A stretch of 64,000 nt of DNA from Lithospermum erythrorhizon (GCA_019722365.1 JADFUC010000954.1:1302001-1366000), one strand, 5' to 3'. Counted from the first letter of the stretch, positions 31,754-43,980 are shown. Translations and numbers: made by a program. The notes: a model not told the origin generated them from the sequence alone.

Positions 31754-34700
31754 TTAGAGCATGTGAATTTGACACTTTTTTTATTTCAAGTTGAAACGTA
31801 ATACAAAATGCCATAATACTCTAAATATATATTCTTTAATAGTAACTTTGATTAGAAAATTATTTTAATTTTATAATTGAATAATTATCAGTCATATAAA
31901 ATTAAAAAAATTATTCCATCGATTATAATTCATTCGAAAGATTTCATATTCCGAATAAGTGACATCTAATGTGTGCCCTTTTTAATTGTTTTGCGTGGTT
32001 AAAATTGCGAAAATTTCATACAAAGGTCATGATATTATTGAATTTTGTGCAAATATTATTGAGACAATCATCAATTAAAATATGTAAAAATGAATACATA
32101 AAATAAAATTGAATACTTGAACTATGAATAATTTATACTACTAATCAATTGAGAAGTGATATTTTCTAACAATAAATAAAATAACATAAGATGTATTTTT
32201 TTTATTAAAAGAGAAAAGCAGACTAATAAATAAAACAAGTGCTAATATGCATTCTTATAAAACTCGAAAATGAAGTTAAGAGTGAAAGGCAGAATAAACT
32301 TTTAAATCTATTATTAAAATTATATTATTGGAAAAATATAAGGGATCATATAACTATGAACAAAATGAATTACTCCGTATAATATAAATCAAAATATAAT
32401 TATAAATTTATATAAATAGTTAATTAATTAATTTATAATCTCAGTTTAAGTGTTTGAACAATAAATACTATTTACATTTTACTAGTTTAGTCAAAATGGG
32501 AATATTTTTTGGGATTTCCTAAAATGAAAAAAAATATCCTTAAATGGGTGGACGGAGGGAAATAGTAGTCAATTCCCACTCAGGGAATTCATGAGTTATC
32601 ACCAAGTGCTTAATTATTAATTAAAAATAATAATATTTTTGCATTGCTTTTAGATTTTTAGGAGAGAAATCTATAATTTAGTAATTTGATAGTACGGGGT
32701 GCGTTAAAACACAATCCTTATTCAGACTTTTATATATGTTAGTGATTAGTGATAACTAATTTAATTGGTCAAATAAATAAGAACGGACTCCGAAGTACGT
32801 AGATAACATGAAAATATATATGAAAATATTTTCAACTAACTTAATTATTAATATCATGATAATTTTGATCTGGATCATAGTCGTAAGTGTTTGTCAGTTA
32901 AAATATCAAAATTTATTGATTTTAATTATAAAAAATAGAACTAAACAATTCTTTAGGAAATGATGTGGTATTTTTTATTTGTCATAGTCTATTTATTATA
33001 AAGAACTTCCCTCCACCCCATCACCATCACTACGGTACTATCCTTCCTTTTATTTTCTTCTTCTGAGGATAGTGGTGGTGGTAGTTTGAAGAAGAAGAAG
33101 AAGACGACGACGAAAAAGAAGAGAAATGGGAGGGGGTAAATTTGTTTTTACGTAGGGGTTCCGTTTCCACCAAAAAATTATGGAGGATACTAAATCTTAA
33201 TAAATTGGTCAAATGTGTGTTAATTTCCTAAATTTCTCTATTTTTATGACCATTCAACTATCTAGACAAAAAGTAATGAAACCATTCATTACGGTTGGAG
33301 TTTATACTCCATCTGATATTTTTAATTATCATTCTAGCTTGTAAAAATTAATTTTAAATACTTATCATTCTATAATTTTAATATATCTTGTAGCTAAATT
33401 TTCCTTTTTTGTTATCTTTATTAAGTATTAAATGTATTGGATAACAATGACGAAATAAGGTATTAGTATCTATACAATATGGAATTTTTAATATGTGCCC
33501 TTAGGATACATGTTAATAACATAAATACACATATTAAGCCATTAATATGCCTATAAAATTGTTACTTTATCAAATGTGCAATTAAAAACAGATCCTTATG
33601 AATATTTGTTACAATATTGACCTCCGTCCATAGAATAATTTTTGTGTAGAGTAATTCATTTCTATATGTACTATCTTAAGTTAATCTCTAACATTTTTTT
33701 TATTAATACGCATTATGTTATAAAAGATTAGAAAATAATTTTAAATAATTTTAAAAATATATTTTTACAACCCTAGAAAGGTTGTCAAATTTGAATTTTT
33801 ATTTTTGACTTTCAAAGTCATGAACTATTGTTTTTGTATATCTATTTTTTTTCTTAAAATGTCAAACCATGTAAATTTCATTTTAATTTAATTTATATAC
33901 TCTATTTTTTGGCATACGTTTATGGTAAAGGCAAATTTTAGTACTACTCTTGTTGAGAAAAAAATTAAATATTACCTCATCAAAAAAGATTGCCTGGGCT
34001 TAAAGTTTTGATGAAACGCCTGCCTCACAAGCATCAAGGCCGGTACGTTATTGTGATTGATTGACCACCCTACAAACCAAAGCAGTGTCGGTACATTATT
34101 AGATTTGACGGACTCAAGGCCACCGAGAAACTTTCCAGCTTGGTCACTCCATTCTAGAATACCTAAATGCTTACACGCTTAACACTCCAGCTTGCATGGT
34201 ATTTGAAAAGTTAAGATATTTTTATCCCTAATGTAACAGTAGCTCAAATCAAACTCATATCATACATGAAATACACACACATTTTTGGGTCGGTATTACA
34301 TTGATTAAGTGATGTTTTAAAATAGATAAAAGTATTGTATTTGTAATATTATTTCTTGTTAACATTATCATTTAGATATAATTCAAAAATTATGTATATT
34401 CATTAAGATTATAAAACTTCTTAATTATGAATGTTAAAAAAATCTTATACTAACAATCTTCTACAAATGTTGTTATTAAACTAGTACTGAGTACTGAGTA
34501 GTACCTAGCTAGGAGTTTCCATGTTAAAATTTTAATTTTAGATTTTCAACTTGCCCTCCTATATTTAACGAAATTTAGTCAAACAATTTGAATGAGAGGC
34601 TCCGCAAAAAATATATTTACTCTACTCTTCTTATTTGCAACATGTGAGAGTTATTTTGGTAACAAGCACTTGTTAAAGCACAATTTCCATATGAAAATTT

Positions 34701-34853
34701 TGTAGGAATATTAATAGCTTAAGATGTGTATTTATTTACCTTAGGGCACATATTAAAAAAAATCCAATTTTCAGTGGCAGTATTGATTTCACCAAAGGAT
34801 TTGTTAAAACACATACATTAGCCATAATTCTCAATTTTAGATGATTTAAATTA
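31754..34853. other. AT-rich intergenic, no gene recognised
   Basis: Contains a GAA/GAC trinucleotide-rich patch (about 33088-33122) that yields a poly-Ser frame on the - strand, and a MITE right edge near 32550 ('ggtggacggagggaa'). A GC-richer, unassigned piece lies at 33985-34200. Confidence 0.5.
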
Positions 34854-34858
34854 TTATA
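34854..34858. repeat. Target-site duplication of Copia copy 2 (left)
   Basis: TTATA immediately before the TG of the 5' LTR, identical to TTATA at 42044-42048 immediately after the CA of the 3' LTR. Confidence 0.8.
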
Positions 34859-36075
34859 TGTTGGAAATCAATGAATAGTGGTTTCAATAATTATGTCCAT
34901 CAAGTGACAATTGTCAGAATAATTCATTTATTAATTTGGGCTTAAATAAGTATCTACTAAAAACTAAGTGTTCAATAATAGTAATTGTAATTACTAGTCG
35001 GGACCTCATGATAATGTCAGGGATTATGTCAGATTGCTAGATCCAATGAATAATTGTTATAATAATAATAATGGTCAATTATATTATTATACGCCAATAT
35101 TATCTCGAAATTAGGCCACACACATACAAAATACGCTGCCAATTATATTTTGGCGTATGAAATTAAAGTATATTTGATAAGTTGAGAAATTGATTGTAAT
35201 CAATAAAATTCTCAATCGGGTTATTTACACTACATATGTAAACTATTAATTGTCAAGTTTAATTATTTAAATAGTTAGTTGAGCTTGTTAGTAGTAATTT
35301 TACTTAACGAGTTAGTTTAATTAAACGAGCCGGCTCATTAACTATTCGGTTGAACTTTTAGGTTAAATAATAATATTCTATTTAAAGGGGATGATTAGGT
35401 TATTATTACATAATCAAACCTAATCATCACAAAGAATATTTTAATGCCTCCTATTGCTTTTTGCCGTGGAAAATCAACTTTGAAATTTGAAAAGTTTCAC
35501 TTTGATTTTTGTCATCCACTATCCAAGCTGCCTAGCAAACAAACATAGATTCAACCCTCCCCGGCGTGATCAACTGTAGGCACTACTACTGGGCGTCAGA
35601 TCGAATTCAAATGAGGTTTCGTAAAAGTAATTGTTCGCTATTCGGTTGAACTTTTAGGTTAAATAATAATATTCTATTCAAAGGAAATAATTAGGTTATT
35701 ATTACATAATCAAACCTAATCATCACAAAGAATATTTTAATGCCTCCCATTGCTTTTTGCCGTGGAAAATCAAGTTTGAAATTTGAAAAGTTTCACTTTA
35801 ATTTTTGTTATCCGACTATCCAAGAGTTCTAAAGAAACTCAAATATGTGATTCAACCCTCCTCGACGCTGGATCAACTAGAGGCACTACCAGTTGAAGTG
35901 CTTGCATTGGAATTCAAAGGAGGCTTCGTGAAAGTAATTGTTGGTGATTTTATTCCGCTGCACTGTAAGTACTCTCGTATTAATATATTGTTATATATTA
36001 TTTAGATATGATTTTAAGTGACAAATTAAAATTGATCCCGTGCTATTTGTTTAAAAGCTTCTGAAATATGCATAG
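34859..36075 (+). repeat. 5' LTR of Copia copy 2, with internal duplication
   Basis: Matches the 3' LTR at 41078-42043 along its length, but is about 250-300 bp longer because a ~296-bp segment is tandemly duplicated (35343-35638 and 35639-35942). The final bases corresponding to '…ttcccatca' are missing. The sequence runs from 'aaatatgcatag' straight into leader sequence. Confidence 0.85.
35343..35942 (+). repeat. Tandem duplication (2 x ~300 bp) inside the 5' LTR
   Basis: Both units start TATTCGGTTGAACTTTTAGG and end near 'gtaattgtt'. They differ at scattered positions. Each includes the palindrome around 'gattaggtt…aacctaatc'. The 3' LTR has one unit only. Confidence 0.9.
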
Positions 36076-37576
36076 TTTTTATGACAATTAAATCGATCCT
36101 AGTTTTTATTTAGAGACTACGGTTTTGTGTGTCAATATGGGACGACGCTTGGGTCGCTTAATCGTGGTCATGCTCTCACAGGTTGATTTTTTAAAAAGTT
36201 TCAATCCATTTTAAAGCCCTAGTTTTAGGTTTTTTCAAAAATTGTGATAATTTCAATTTCGGGTTTTTATGAATAAATATCATATATTAAATTATGATAA
36301 TTTTAATTACCCAATTTAAAATGATTTTATTTAATTCAATTATCCCTTTTAATAATTAACCTTTTAGTTATTTACTTATTAAAAGGATAAACATAATAAT
36401 TATCTAGTTATTGAATATATACTAAATATAAATTTCAGCCATATTATTATATTTTCTACAAATAATTATTGCAAAATACCATATTTTTATATACATGTAT
36501 CACCATTATTGATTATAAGGCTTTGCATGGATATTCATTTATTACATGATTTTTTCTTTCCATATTAAATGTATATTTAATAAATGCATAGTTTATATGA
36601 TTTATTTTTTTCTTATATACATTGTAATGGAAATAGAAGGGGGATATATTGATATGACATAGTTTTGTCTTTTGTTTAAATACGATATGCAAATCGTTTA
36701 TTCGTTGTAAAACGATTTGTCGAAATATATTTATTTATTTATTTATTTTTCAAATCTACGTTCCCTCGCATTATTGTCTTTGGGCTGAAGAAAAATAAAT
36801 GTACTGGCCGCTGGAGGCATTAAAGATAGCGTTTGGACTAATATGGCATTTGGCAAACTTGAAGTTTCCCAAAGTCAAGCACAAGACTGCACTCAGAAAG
36901 TGTCAGAATAGACCTTATGTTAGTATTACACTTTAAAAAGTGTTGTAATAGGTCTATATTTTTAGGGTCATATCATATATCTCTTGAATGTGTATTATTT
37001 ATTTTATTTTCATGATGTGCATACTACTTGAGTATGTCTTATATAACATGTTAAATAATATCAAATAATATTAATCTCATCACTACAATTTAAGTAAAGT
37101 ATCAAACCAATTTTGAAGTTGTGCAACTTATCACGGGTCAGCTGACACGCCTGGCCAAGGGTGTACTAATTTCTTGATAGGTATGACAACGGATCATGTC
37201 ATAATTTACTAACGTCATGAAGCTTTCTCGATGATCATTCCAGAATTTAATTGGTTTAATTGGTTGCTTAACCGTATTTCCACTAACATTGTGGATCGGT
37301 GATGTTAATTGTTAGGTAGCATCCCTTGTGAGTAAGTACGTGCTAGTAACACAAGAGTTATGATGTGGATACATAATTGCTGCTTAACCTAATTGTGTTA
37401 GTTTTTCAAAATACGCAGCTATTGGCTTGGAAATCCTAGCATAGTAGATCTTGCATACTAATATATTTTTGTGAGATTGTGGTAATGGGTATTACTTTTT
37501 ACAATTTATTTTTAACCGTTTAACACGATAGATTACCAAACCTGTTGTCTTTACATACTTATTCTTTGTAGACTGA
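36076..37576 (+). other. Leader of Copia copy 2
   Basis: Non-coding. It matches the copy 3 leader in blocks: 36195-36480 with 50555-50790, and 36780-37060 with 51180-51420 ('gttagtattacacttt', 'atcatatatctc'). The boundary with the LTR lacks the tRNA-Met primer-binding site seen at 49805 in copy 3. Confidence 0.7.
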
Positions 37577-38400
37577 AATGGCTCGTCTTTAACACCTAAA
37601 AACTCGCCGATGTGCACTTGAAAAGTACAAGTTTAAATAACTCAAACTTTGATGGACCGGTCTCGAAACTTGAGGATTGTTCCTGCTGTGAGAGAATGTA
37701 ATATGTGTTGAACACTCAAGGTTCCATCCAAATCAAATGACATTATCAAGTACTAATAGTGAAAAGTATGAAACCTCGCAGAAAAGCACAACTGATGATG
37801 TAGATGTTCAATATCTTATGTTAGCTAATATGGAACCTCGTTGCTCCAAATTCAAGATGAAAAGGTGAAAGCATATGACATGTACCCGCAAACTCGATGA
37901 GTTATTCCAAAAGAAAGCAAGAAATGAGAGATATGAGATGTATCAGGTTCTCATCGATCAAGTCAGGGAAATTGACAGACTGCAAGCCCACATGTTATTA
38001 AAATGATAGGCTTGGTCGAACGACTCAATGCCATGGGCACCAATGTTTCAGATTTATCAAGTTGTAGACCTTGTCGTGAAATCTCCTGCAGAAATTCTCT
38101 CCTCGCTTGTCATGAACTTACTATGCATAAGTTTCAGCTATCTCTAAAAACTTAACCGCATAATCAATAAATGCCGGTATTTAACTGAAAGGTTAGCTCC
38201 CAGCTTCTTCCTGCTGATGTTCCATAACAAGAAAAAAAATTCAAGAAGAAGCTTACCGCGTGCTAAGTGAGTCTGAAACCTAACGTCATAAGCATCAAAG
38301 TGCAGTAAACAAAGAAAAGTGAGGATAAATGTCAATACTGCGGGGAACTCAATACCGGAAGTGGCCTCAAGTAGAAGTTCTTCGAAGATAAGAAGAATGG
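37577..38400 (+). pseudogene. Copia gag remnant (copy 2)
   Basis: A + strand ATG at about 37577 opens a broken frame. Recognisable gag pieces are 'LDELFQKKARNERYEMYQVLI' (about 37890-37960), 'SPHVIKMIGLVERLNAMGTN' (about 37985-38045) and 'FVMNLLCI' (about 38110). These match UBN2-type gag text 'VxxHVLKMIGYIExLxxLGxxL'. A half zinc knuckle 'KCQYCGE' follows at about 38310. Several stops interrupt it. Confidence 0.65.
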
Positions 38401-38615
38401 TTTAACAACCACTCACCTTACAGGTATATATGCTATTGAAGTTTGTACAAATTCTAATTCTACTTCAGGCGCCGACATCGGCCGCGTTCTCATATATGTC
38501 GAATGTGTAGGAATCCATGTGCAAGTAGAAGACTCGAAGGAGGAGAGATGGATCTACGGTATTTTAACGCACGAATGTCATGCCCCGCAAAGATGATCCA
38601 TTAGTTTGAATTTGC
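38400..38615 (+). pseudogene. Copia protease remnant (copy 2)
   Basis: 'GIYAIEVCTNSNS' followed by 'GADIGRVLI' and 'SRRLEGGEMDLR' aligns with the protease of copy 1. The active-site DTG reads DIG here, which would abolish catalysis even without the neighbouring frame problems. Confidence 0.65.
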
Positions 38616-38699
38616 TTCATGGCCTTTTGCTTTTAAATTTAAACAATAATATTTAATGCGGCCTCGCTTATTAGTAGAAATATTATTTCCATTTCCGTT

Positions 38700-39505
38700 T
38701 TGAATAATGAAGGTTTTTCATTTTCAATTGATCCCAATGCATTTAGGATTTCTAGAAGTGGTATAACATATGGTAATGCATCTCTCCAAAATGGTCTATA
38801 TGTTTTAAACACATCTATCGAGCAATATAACATTAATCTTAAACGGAATAAGCCTAACGACTTAAACCCTACATACCTATGGCATTGTAGATTAGGTCAT
38901 ATAAACTGCAGAACCAGATCAAAAACTTCACTCGGGCGTGAAATACTTGAAGGTTTCGATTACGAATCATACGAGCTAATCTCGCTTACTCGGTGTCTTA
39001 ATTAAAATCGTCTGGATTCAATGAAAGGGAAAGTGATTTATTGGGATCATACACACCGCAGGAGCAGTATGTGGGCTAATGAACACATCCGCAAGAGGTG
39101 GTTACAATTATTTCATAACATTTTACTCTATTTACAATAAAGATACGGTTACGTGTACCTGATAAACACAAACATGAACTTTGAAAAATTTAAGAAATTT
39201 CAAAAAAGAATTACAAAAATCAATTGAACAAGACTATAAAGATTCTTCTAATCTAATAAAGGAGGAGAATATTTGATTCACGAAGTTCAATCATCTTGTA
39301 GAGCTGCGTGGTATTGTTTCACAACTCTATTCCAAAGAGAACGCCCACAAGATAACGGCGTGTATGAGAAAGGAAATCGAACCTTGCTTTAACATGGTTC
39401 TACTCCATAATGAGCCTATCCGATCTACTAGTTAATTTTATGGGGGATACGCATCGACAAAATGCAACACTCAATAATTTAATAAATGTCCAACTAAATC
39501 AAAGA
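38700..39505 (+). pseudogene. Copia GAG-pre-integrase and integrase remnant (copy 2)
   Basis: The frame 38700-39005 reads 'NNEGFSFSIDPNAFRISRSG', then 'LNPTYLWHCRLGHI', nearly identical to copy 1. After about 38910 the frame diverges, and the CxxC half of the zinc site is lost. The integrase core (39000-39500) is recognisable at DNA level ('tgaaagggaaagtgatttat', 'caagaggtggttac') but is full of frame breaks. Confidence 0.75.
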
Positions 39506-39734
39506 AAGAAAAACTTCTCATGAATTGTGTTTTGGAAAGTCTCCCAAGTTGGATTTTTTCAAAATTTGGTTATGTGAAGCTTACGTTAAGAAATTAACAA
39601 GAGATAAACAAGCGCCCAAGTCTGATAAATGCTACTTTATTGGATATCCAAAGGAAATTGATGGTTACTACTTCTACCTGAAGCATGAGAGTAAAATATT
39701 CGTTGGTAGATCAGGAGCATTCCTTCGACTATAG
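39506..39734 (+). pseudogene. Copia integrase-RT linker (copy 2)
   Basis: 'FGKSPKLDFFKIWLCEAYVK' and 'APKSDKCYFIGYPKE' match the linker at 8334-8702 in copy 1. The WGC motif reads WLC. The frame ends at a stop at 39732-39734, after which the expected RT is missing. Confidence 0.75.
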
Positions 39735-39839
39735 GGACCATCATATATGTCATGTTGCAGTACACGACTCCGATGTGTCATATGCACGAGTACTACTAGT
39801 CGATAATTAAGCTAATCCAGCAGCCAATCGGATTGTGTC

Positions 39840-40306
39840 ATGGCATCTTCAAAGTATCTCGAGAAGCTAACTAAAGATGTATTCGTATACGGTGGAGACG
39901 GAGAGTTGATTGTTACCAAGCGCTTCCAAACTCCATTAAAGATGATTACTGCTCCTAATCAGATACGTGTTTTGTCTTAACGCGGAGCAAGATTCGGGAG
40001 AAGTTCCAAATAGAGTAAATCCGAGTATATCGCAACATCGGACGCCGAAAAGAAACTTGTTGATTAAGAAACGGTGGATCGAAGCCGGAGTTGTGCCTGT
40101 ATCAAGTGTGGCTGGAATTGTTGTGTGACAATACTGGTGCCATTACTCAAGACCAGGAACCCCGAGCACATCACAAATCCAAGCACATACCCAAAAAGTA
40201 TCAATGATTAGAGACATGCTTAATAGAGGTGATATTAAAGTATGTAAAGTAGCAACGGAGGCTAATGTTGCCGACCCATTTACCAAAACACTACCTCAAA
40301 GTGAAT
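39840..40306 (+). pseudogene. Copia RNase H remnant (copy 2)
   Basis: Broken frames give 'KLTKDVFVYGGDGELIV', 'SEYIATSDAEKKLVD', 'CDNTGAI', 'HHKSKHI' and finally 'ATEANVADPFTKTLPQSE' then TGA (about 40304). All are hallmarks of the Copia RNase H domain and Pol C-terminus. It starts only about 100 bp after the integrase linker, leaving no room for an RT core. Confidence 0.75.
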
Positions 40307-41077
40307 GATTACGCAAGATGCAAATGTAACATTGGTATTAGACAAATGCTGTGCTGGTGTCGGGTTTCTGAAAGGGAGCTAGTGTAATTTTCTTGTTGCT
40401 GTGAACAAATAATTGAACATTACAGCTTCTTATATATCAATACATTTGTTTGTTATGTTTATGTGTTTATACGTCTTAATTTACATATAATTCGTTGTAT
40501 CCTCATTGAGTGAAAAGTGAAATCCCCTAAGCTAATCTGTAGTTTCTACAGAGACAACCTAGAAGTGTTAACAAGAGAACCTATTTAAGTCTAGAAACAT
40601 AACATAGTCATTCTCCTTTGGTCGATGTCGAGAAAGCCTGGGCCGGGCATTTGATGACCAACATAGTGATTGATTGATGATCGATTTTCTTGGATCAGAT
40701 GCTTAGAACTGTTAAGTTTAGCAATTCCTAGACATGCATATATAACTATCCGCGTTACTTGAGATTTGCTTGACTATGTCAAACGCCTTCTCCTTAAGCA
40801 CGGATCATAATGGAATATGTTAGCTAATAATGTGTTGAGTATAGCAAGAGGTGCTTATTATATTACAGTAAGGGATTTATCCATCCTTAATATACAAGGT
40901 AGATCTATGCCTCAAAGAGTTCGGGATCATCGTTTACGGACGCCATAGTACCTCGAACTGGGCCACCGTGAGTAAAGAAAGTCATGGGTGTTTCATGACA
41001 CACTTCTTATGGTTAGTCTGTGACTAAAGATCGGTGATAAAGGAATTGTAAAGTAATCGTCCAAGGGCAAGTGGGAG
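40307..41077 (+). other. 3' untranslated segment of Copia copy 2, with polypurine tract
   Basis: About 770 bp, non-coding, similar to 5755-6600 reversed and to 55060-55480. It ends with the polypurine tract 'gggcaagtgggag' (41065-41077) directly before TGTTGG of the 3' LTR. Confidence 0.65.
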
Positions 41078-42043
41078 TGTTGGAAATCAATGAATATCGT
41101 CTCAATAATAATGTCTACCGGCGACAATTGTCAGAATAATTCATTTCATTAATTTAGTTAAACGAGATTACCGAAAACTAAGTGTTTAATAATAGTAATT
41201 GTAATTATTATTAGTCGGTACCTCATGATAATGTCGATAAGTTTTATCATGTATCCTACGCATAATCAAGTATAATAATAATGGTCAATTAATTATTATA
41301 TCGCTACTATTATCTCGAGCCTGTAAGGTCACACACACATACAAGATATGTTGGAATTATATTTCATAAGGACAAATTAAACTATATTTGGTAAATTGAG
41401 AAATTGATTGTAATCAATAAAATTCTCAATCGGGTAATTTACACTACACCTGTAAACTATTAATTGGATGAACTCGAAATAATTAACTTCCCAGTTTAAT
41501 TATTTAAATAGTTAGTTGAGCTTGTTAATAACTTGTTAGTATTAATTTTACTAAATGAGTTAGTTTAATTAAACGACTCGACTCATTAACTATTCGATTG
41601 GGCTTTTAAATTAAATAATAATATTCTATTTAAAGGAAATGATTAGGTTATTATTACATAATCAAACCTAATCATCACAAAGAATATTTTCACGCCTCCC
41701 ATTGCTTTTTGTCGTGCAAAATCATGTTTGAAACTTGAAAAGTTTCACTTTGATTTTTTTTCATCTGATTATCCAAGCGCTCTAGCACACTCAAATATGT
41801 GTGATTCAACCTTGCCTGCATGGGATCAACCAGGCACTACCAGTTGAAGTGCTTACATTGGAATTCAAAGGATGCTTCGTGAAAGTAACCGTTGGTGATT
41901 TTATTCCGCTGTACCGTAAGTACTCTCGTATTAATATATTGTTATATACATTTTGATCTGATTTTTACGACAAATTTCAAATTGATATTGGTATGCTGCC
42001 TGTTTAAAAAAGTTTTTATTCAAATATGCATAATTTCCCATCA
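41078..42043 (+). repeat. 3' LTR of Copia copy 2
   Basis: 966 bp, TGTTGG…CCCATCA, flanked by the polypurine tract on the left and the TTATA duplication on the right. It contains the palindrome GATTAGGTTATTATTACATA then AATCAAACCTAATC (about 41641-41675). A single copy of the segment that is duplicated in the 5' LTR is present. Confidence 0.9.
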
Positions 42044-42065
42044 TTATACTCAAAAAGATATATTC

Positions 42066-42745
42066 GACAGGCAAAAAGGCGTGGACGACGTGATATGTTC
42101 GGGGTTATGGTCCCGGTCGATCATTTATGTTTCAAAAGGTCCGGTTTATCACTTATAGCTTCAAAATCGATCTCAATTGCTCAATTTCTCTCTGTCTTCA
42201 GCACGGGTCACGTGACGCTCACGTGAAATCTCGGTGGGTAGCTACCCATACCTAGTTTCTCCGTGGAAAAAGTGAGCAGTGAAGTATGGTGCTTTATCAC
42301 TTATGCTCAAGCCATGCATCTCTGGCCGATCACTTATATATGCCTCCAAAATGTCTCGTTGATCACTTTATGTTTTCACAATCGATCTAATCGTGTACTG
42401 ACTTCTGCTAAGTCTCAATTAATCGGGGTCACACGGGCATCAATGTGGAACTTTATGAGGGGCATTTTAGCTTGGGTCTATCGAAAAGTCCCAAAAAAAT
42501 TCAAATTAAATTGGAATATCTTGATCAAAAACGCTTTGATAAAGATAAGTGTTCGAATTTGAAATGCCTCGTAAAGTGTCACGTGATGCCTACGTGACCC
42601 AATTAACCTAAACTTAACAATTTAAATTAGCGAAAGTACCAATCGATCGATTTTTGAAACTTAAGCGATCGAACGACCTTTTGAAACATTATTAGTGATC
42701 GACGATACCTAACCTCAAACGGTAAGTGATCCTCCCTGCCTTTTG
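42066..42745. mobile_element. DNA element with long inverted repeats (MULE-like?)
   Basis: The left end 'ggcaaaaaggcgtgga…gtcgatcatttatgtttcaaaaggt' pairs with the right end, which in reverse complement reads 'gcaaaaggcagggagga…gtcgatcactaataatgtttcaaaaggt'. The interrupted inverted repeats are around 200 bp and include 'gtcacgtgatgcctacgtgac' on the right and 'cacgtgacgctcacgtgaa' on the left. A second, diverged right-end-like block ('cttgccttttgcccttc') follows at about 42930-42945. Related fragments occur at about 47385-47570. There is no transposase; the superfamily is uncertain. Confidence 0.5.
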
Positions 42746-42949
42746 CTCTTTTTTCGGAAAACTTAGGTATGAAATGACTAAAATGTCCTTAAAAAAATGT
42801 TACGTGATGCCCACGGGACCCAGTTAACGAAGACTTAAATGTAAAATTAGACGAAAATATCAATTAAAATCGATTTTGAATCATATGAATGATAAGAACC
42901 TTTAAAAAATGTAACAAAATCATTCTTGCCTTTTGCCCTTCTCATTATA

Positions 42950-43972
42950 TATACTATACATCTAGATCCAGGCATTTGGTATTGTTTAATTTGTTGATTT
43001 CCTTTTTGGCTTTACACGGCGCTGGTCGGTTAACAATCGAGATACAGTGGACCAGATCGATAGTATGAAAGGCTACAAGGGAGATAAGAGTTTGGAAAAT
43101 TCATAATTTTATTATTGCTTAGAAATGATTATATATATATGGACTATATCAAATATAATATCTACTAGTAGTAATTTTGGTCAAAGAAAATGTAAGAGTT
43201 TACTTTGAAATTTAACGTTCACAAATTTAGTATTAATTCTACTCCCTCCATTCCAAGTTAATTTTAAAAATATATTCGACAAACAATCAATCAAATCATT
43301 TTTAAAGCAATAAATCGTTGTTTTAACTATGCCTATAATACATGTAACGAATAGTTAATAATCTTACTCTTTACATGCATGTCAATTTACCAATAATGAA
43401 AATATATGAAGTTCATATATCGCAAAGAAAAGTTCATATTAAATTATTTTTGAAATAATACTCCATTCATACAAATTTTTTTGATTAAAATGTACAGACT
43501 ATTAGTCACCCCACACGATATGATTTATTTAAATAATTAATTTATTATCAAATTGATTTTTAGTCCTAGTCAAATCTTTCGGTTTAATTATTGAGATGTT
43601 AATATTAGAAATCATATTACTTTTACTACGATGAATGATGATGAGCTAGTAAATTAAGATCGTGTATTATGACCTTTTTTAACTTCCTTTTTGCTGCATA
43701 ACAGATCTAGAATTAGTAGAAAATTAAACGGGATTATTGAATCACAATAAACAATCAATTCAACTAAAATTAAACAAAACTATTGACATATATTTAAGCC
43801 GATTTAGCTGAAAACATATTCGAATCGGAAGATTATTCAGAACCTCGATTTCCTAATGACCCACAAAATGTTTTTAATTTGTACATTGTACATATCCATT
43901 TCGTTGACTACTAAATTTGAAAATATAATTATATCATTTGAAGCTAAGCCTCATCCCCTCTCCATATACACC
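42950..43972. other. Upstream region of the peroxidase gene
   Basis: AT-rich, non-coding. It contains the edge 'tactccctccattccaagtt' (43243) of a MITE whose other end is unclear. No defined regulatory element beyond the TATA box listed next. Confidence 0.4.
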
Positions 43973-43980
43973 TATAAATA
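43973..43980 (+). promoter_or_regulatory. TATA box of the peroxidase gene
   Basis: TATAAATA about 110 bp upstream of the start codon, preceded by a pyrimidine-rich stretch ('tcatcccctctcc'). The spacing suits transcription starting about 30 bp further on, with an ~80-nt leader. Confidence 0.65.

Larger units (their letters stand above)
34859..42043 (+). mobile_element. Copia LTR retrotransposon, copy 2 (RT-deleted)
   Basis: Complete outer boundaries are visible: 5' LTR starting TGTTGGAAATC, 3' LTR ending CCCATCA, and a 5-bp TTATA duplication on both sides. The interior, left to right, has a leader, gag, zinc knuckle/protease, GAG-pre-integrase, integrase, the pre-RT linker, then RNase H directly. 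The RT core is absent and the primer-binding site is deleted, so it cannot have produced new copies in its present form. The pre-integrase region is nearly identical to copy 1 on the opposite strand. Confidence 0.88.

Noticed and set aside
33030..33212. Poly-Ser frame on the - strand
   Set aside because: Arises from a GAA/GAC-type trinucleotide patch; no start context or family match.
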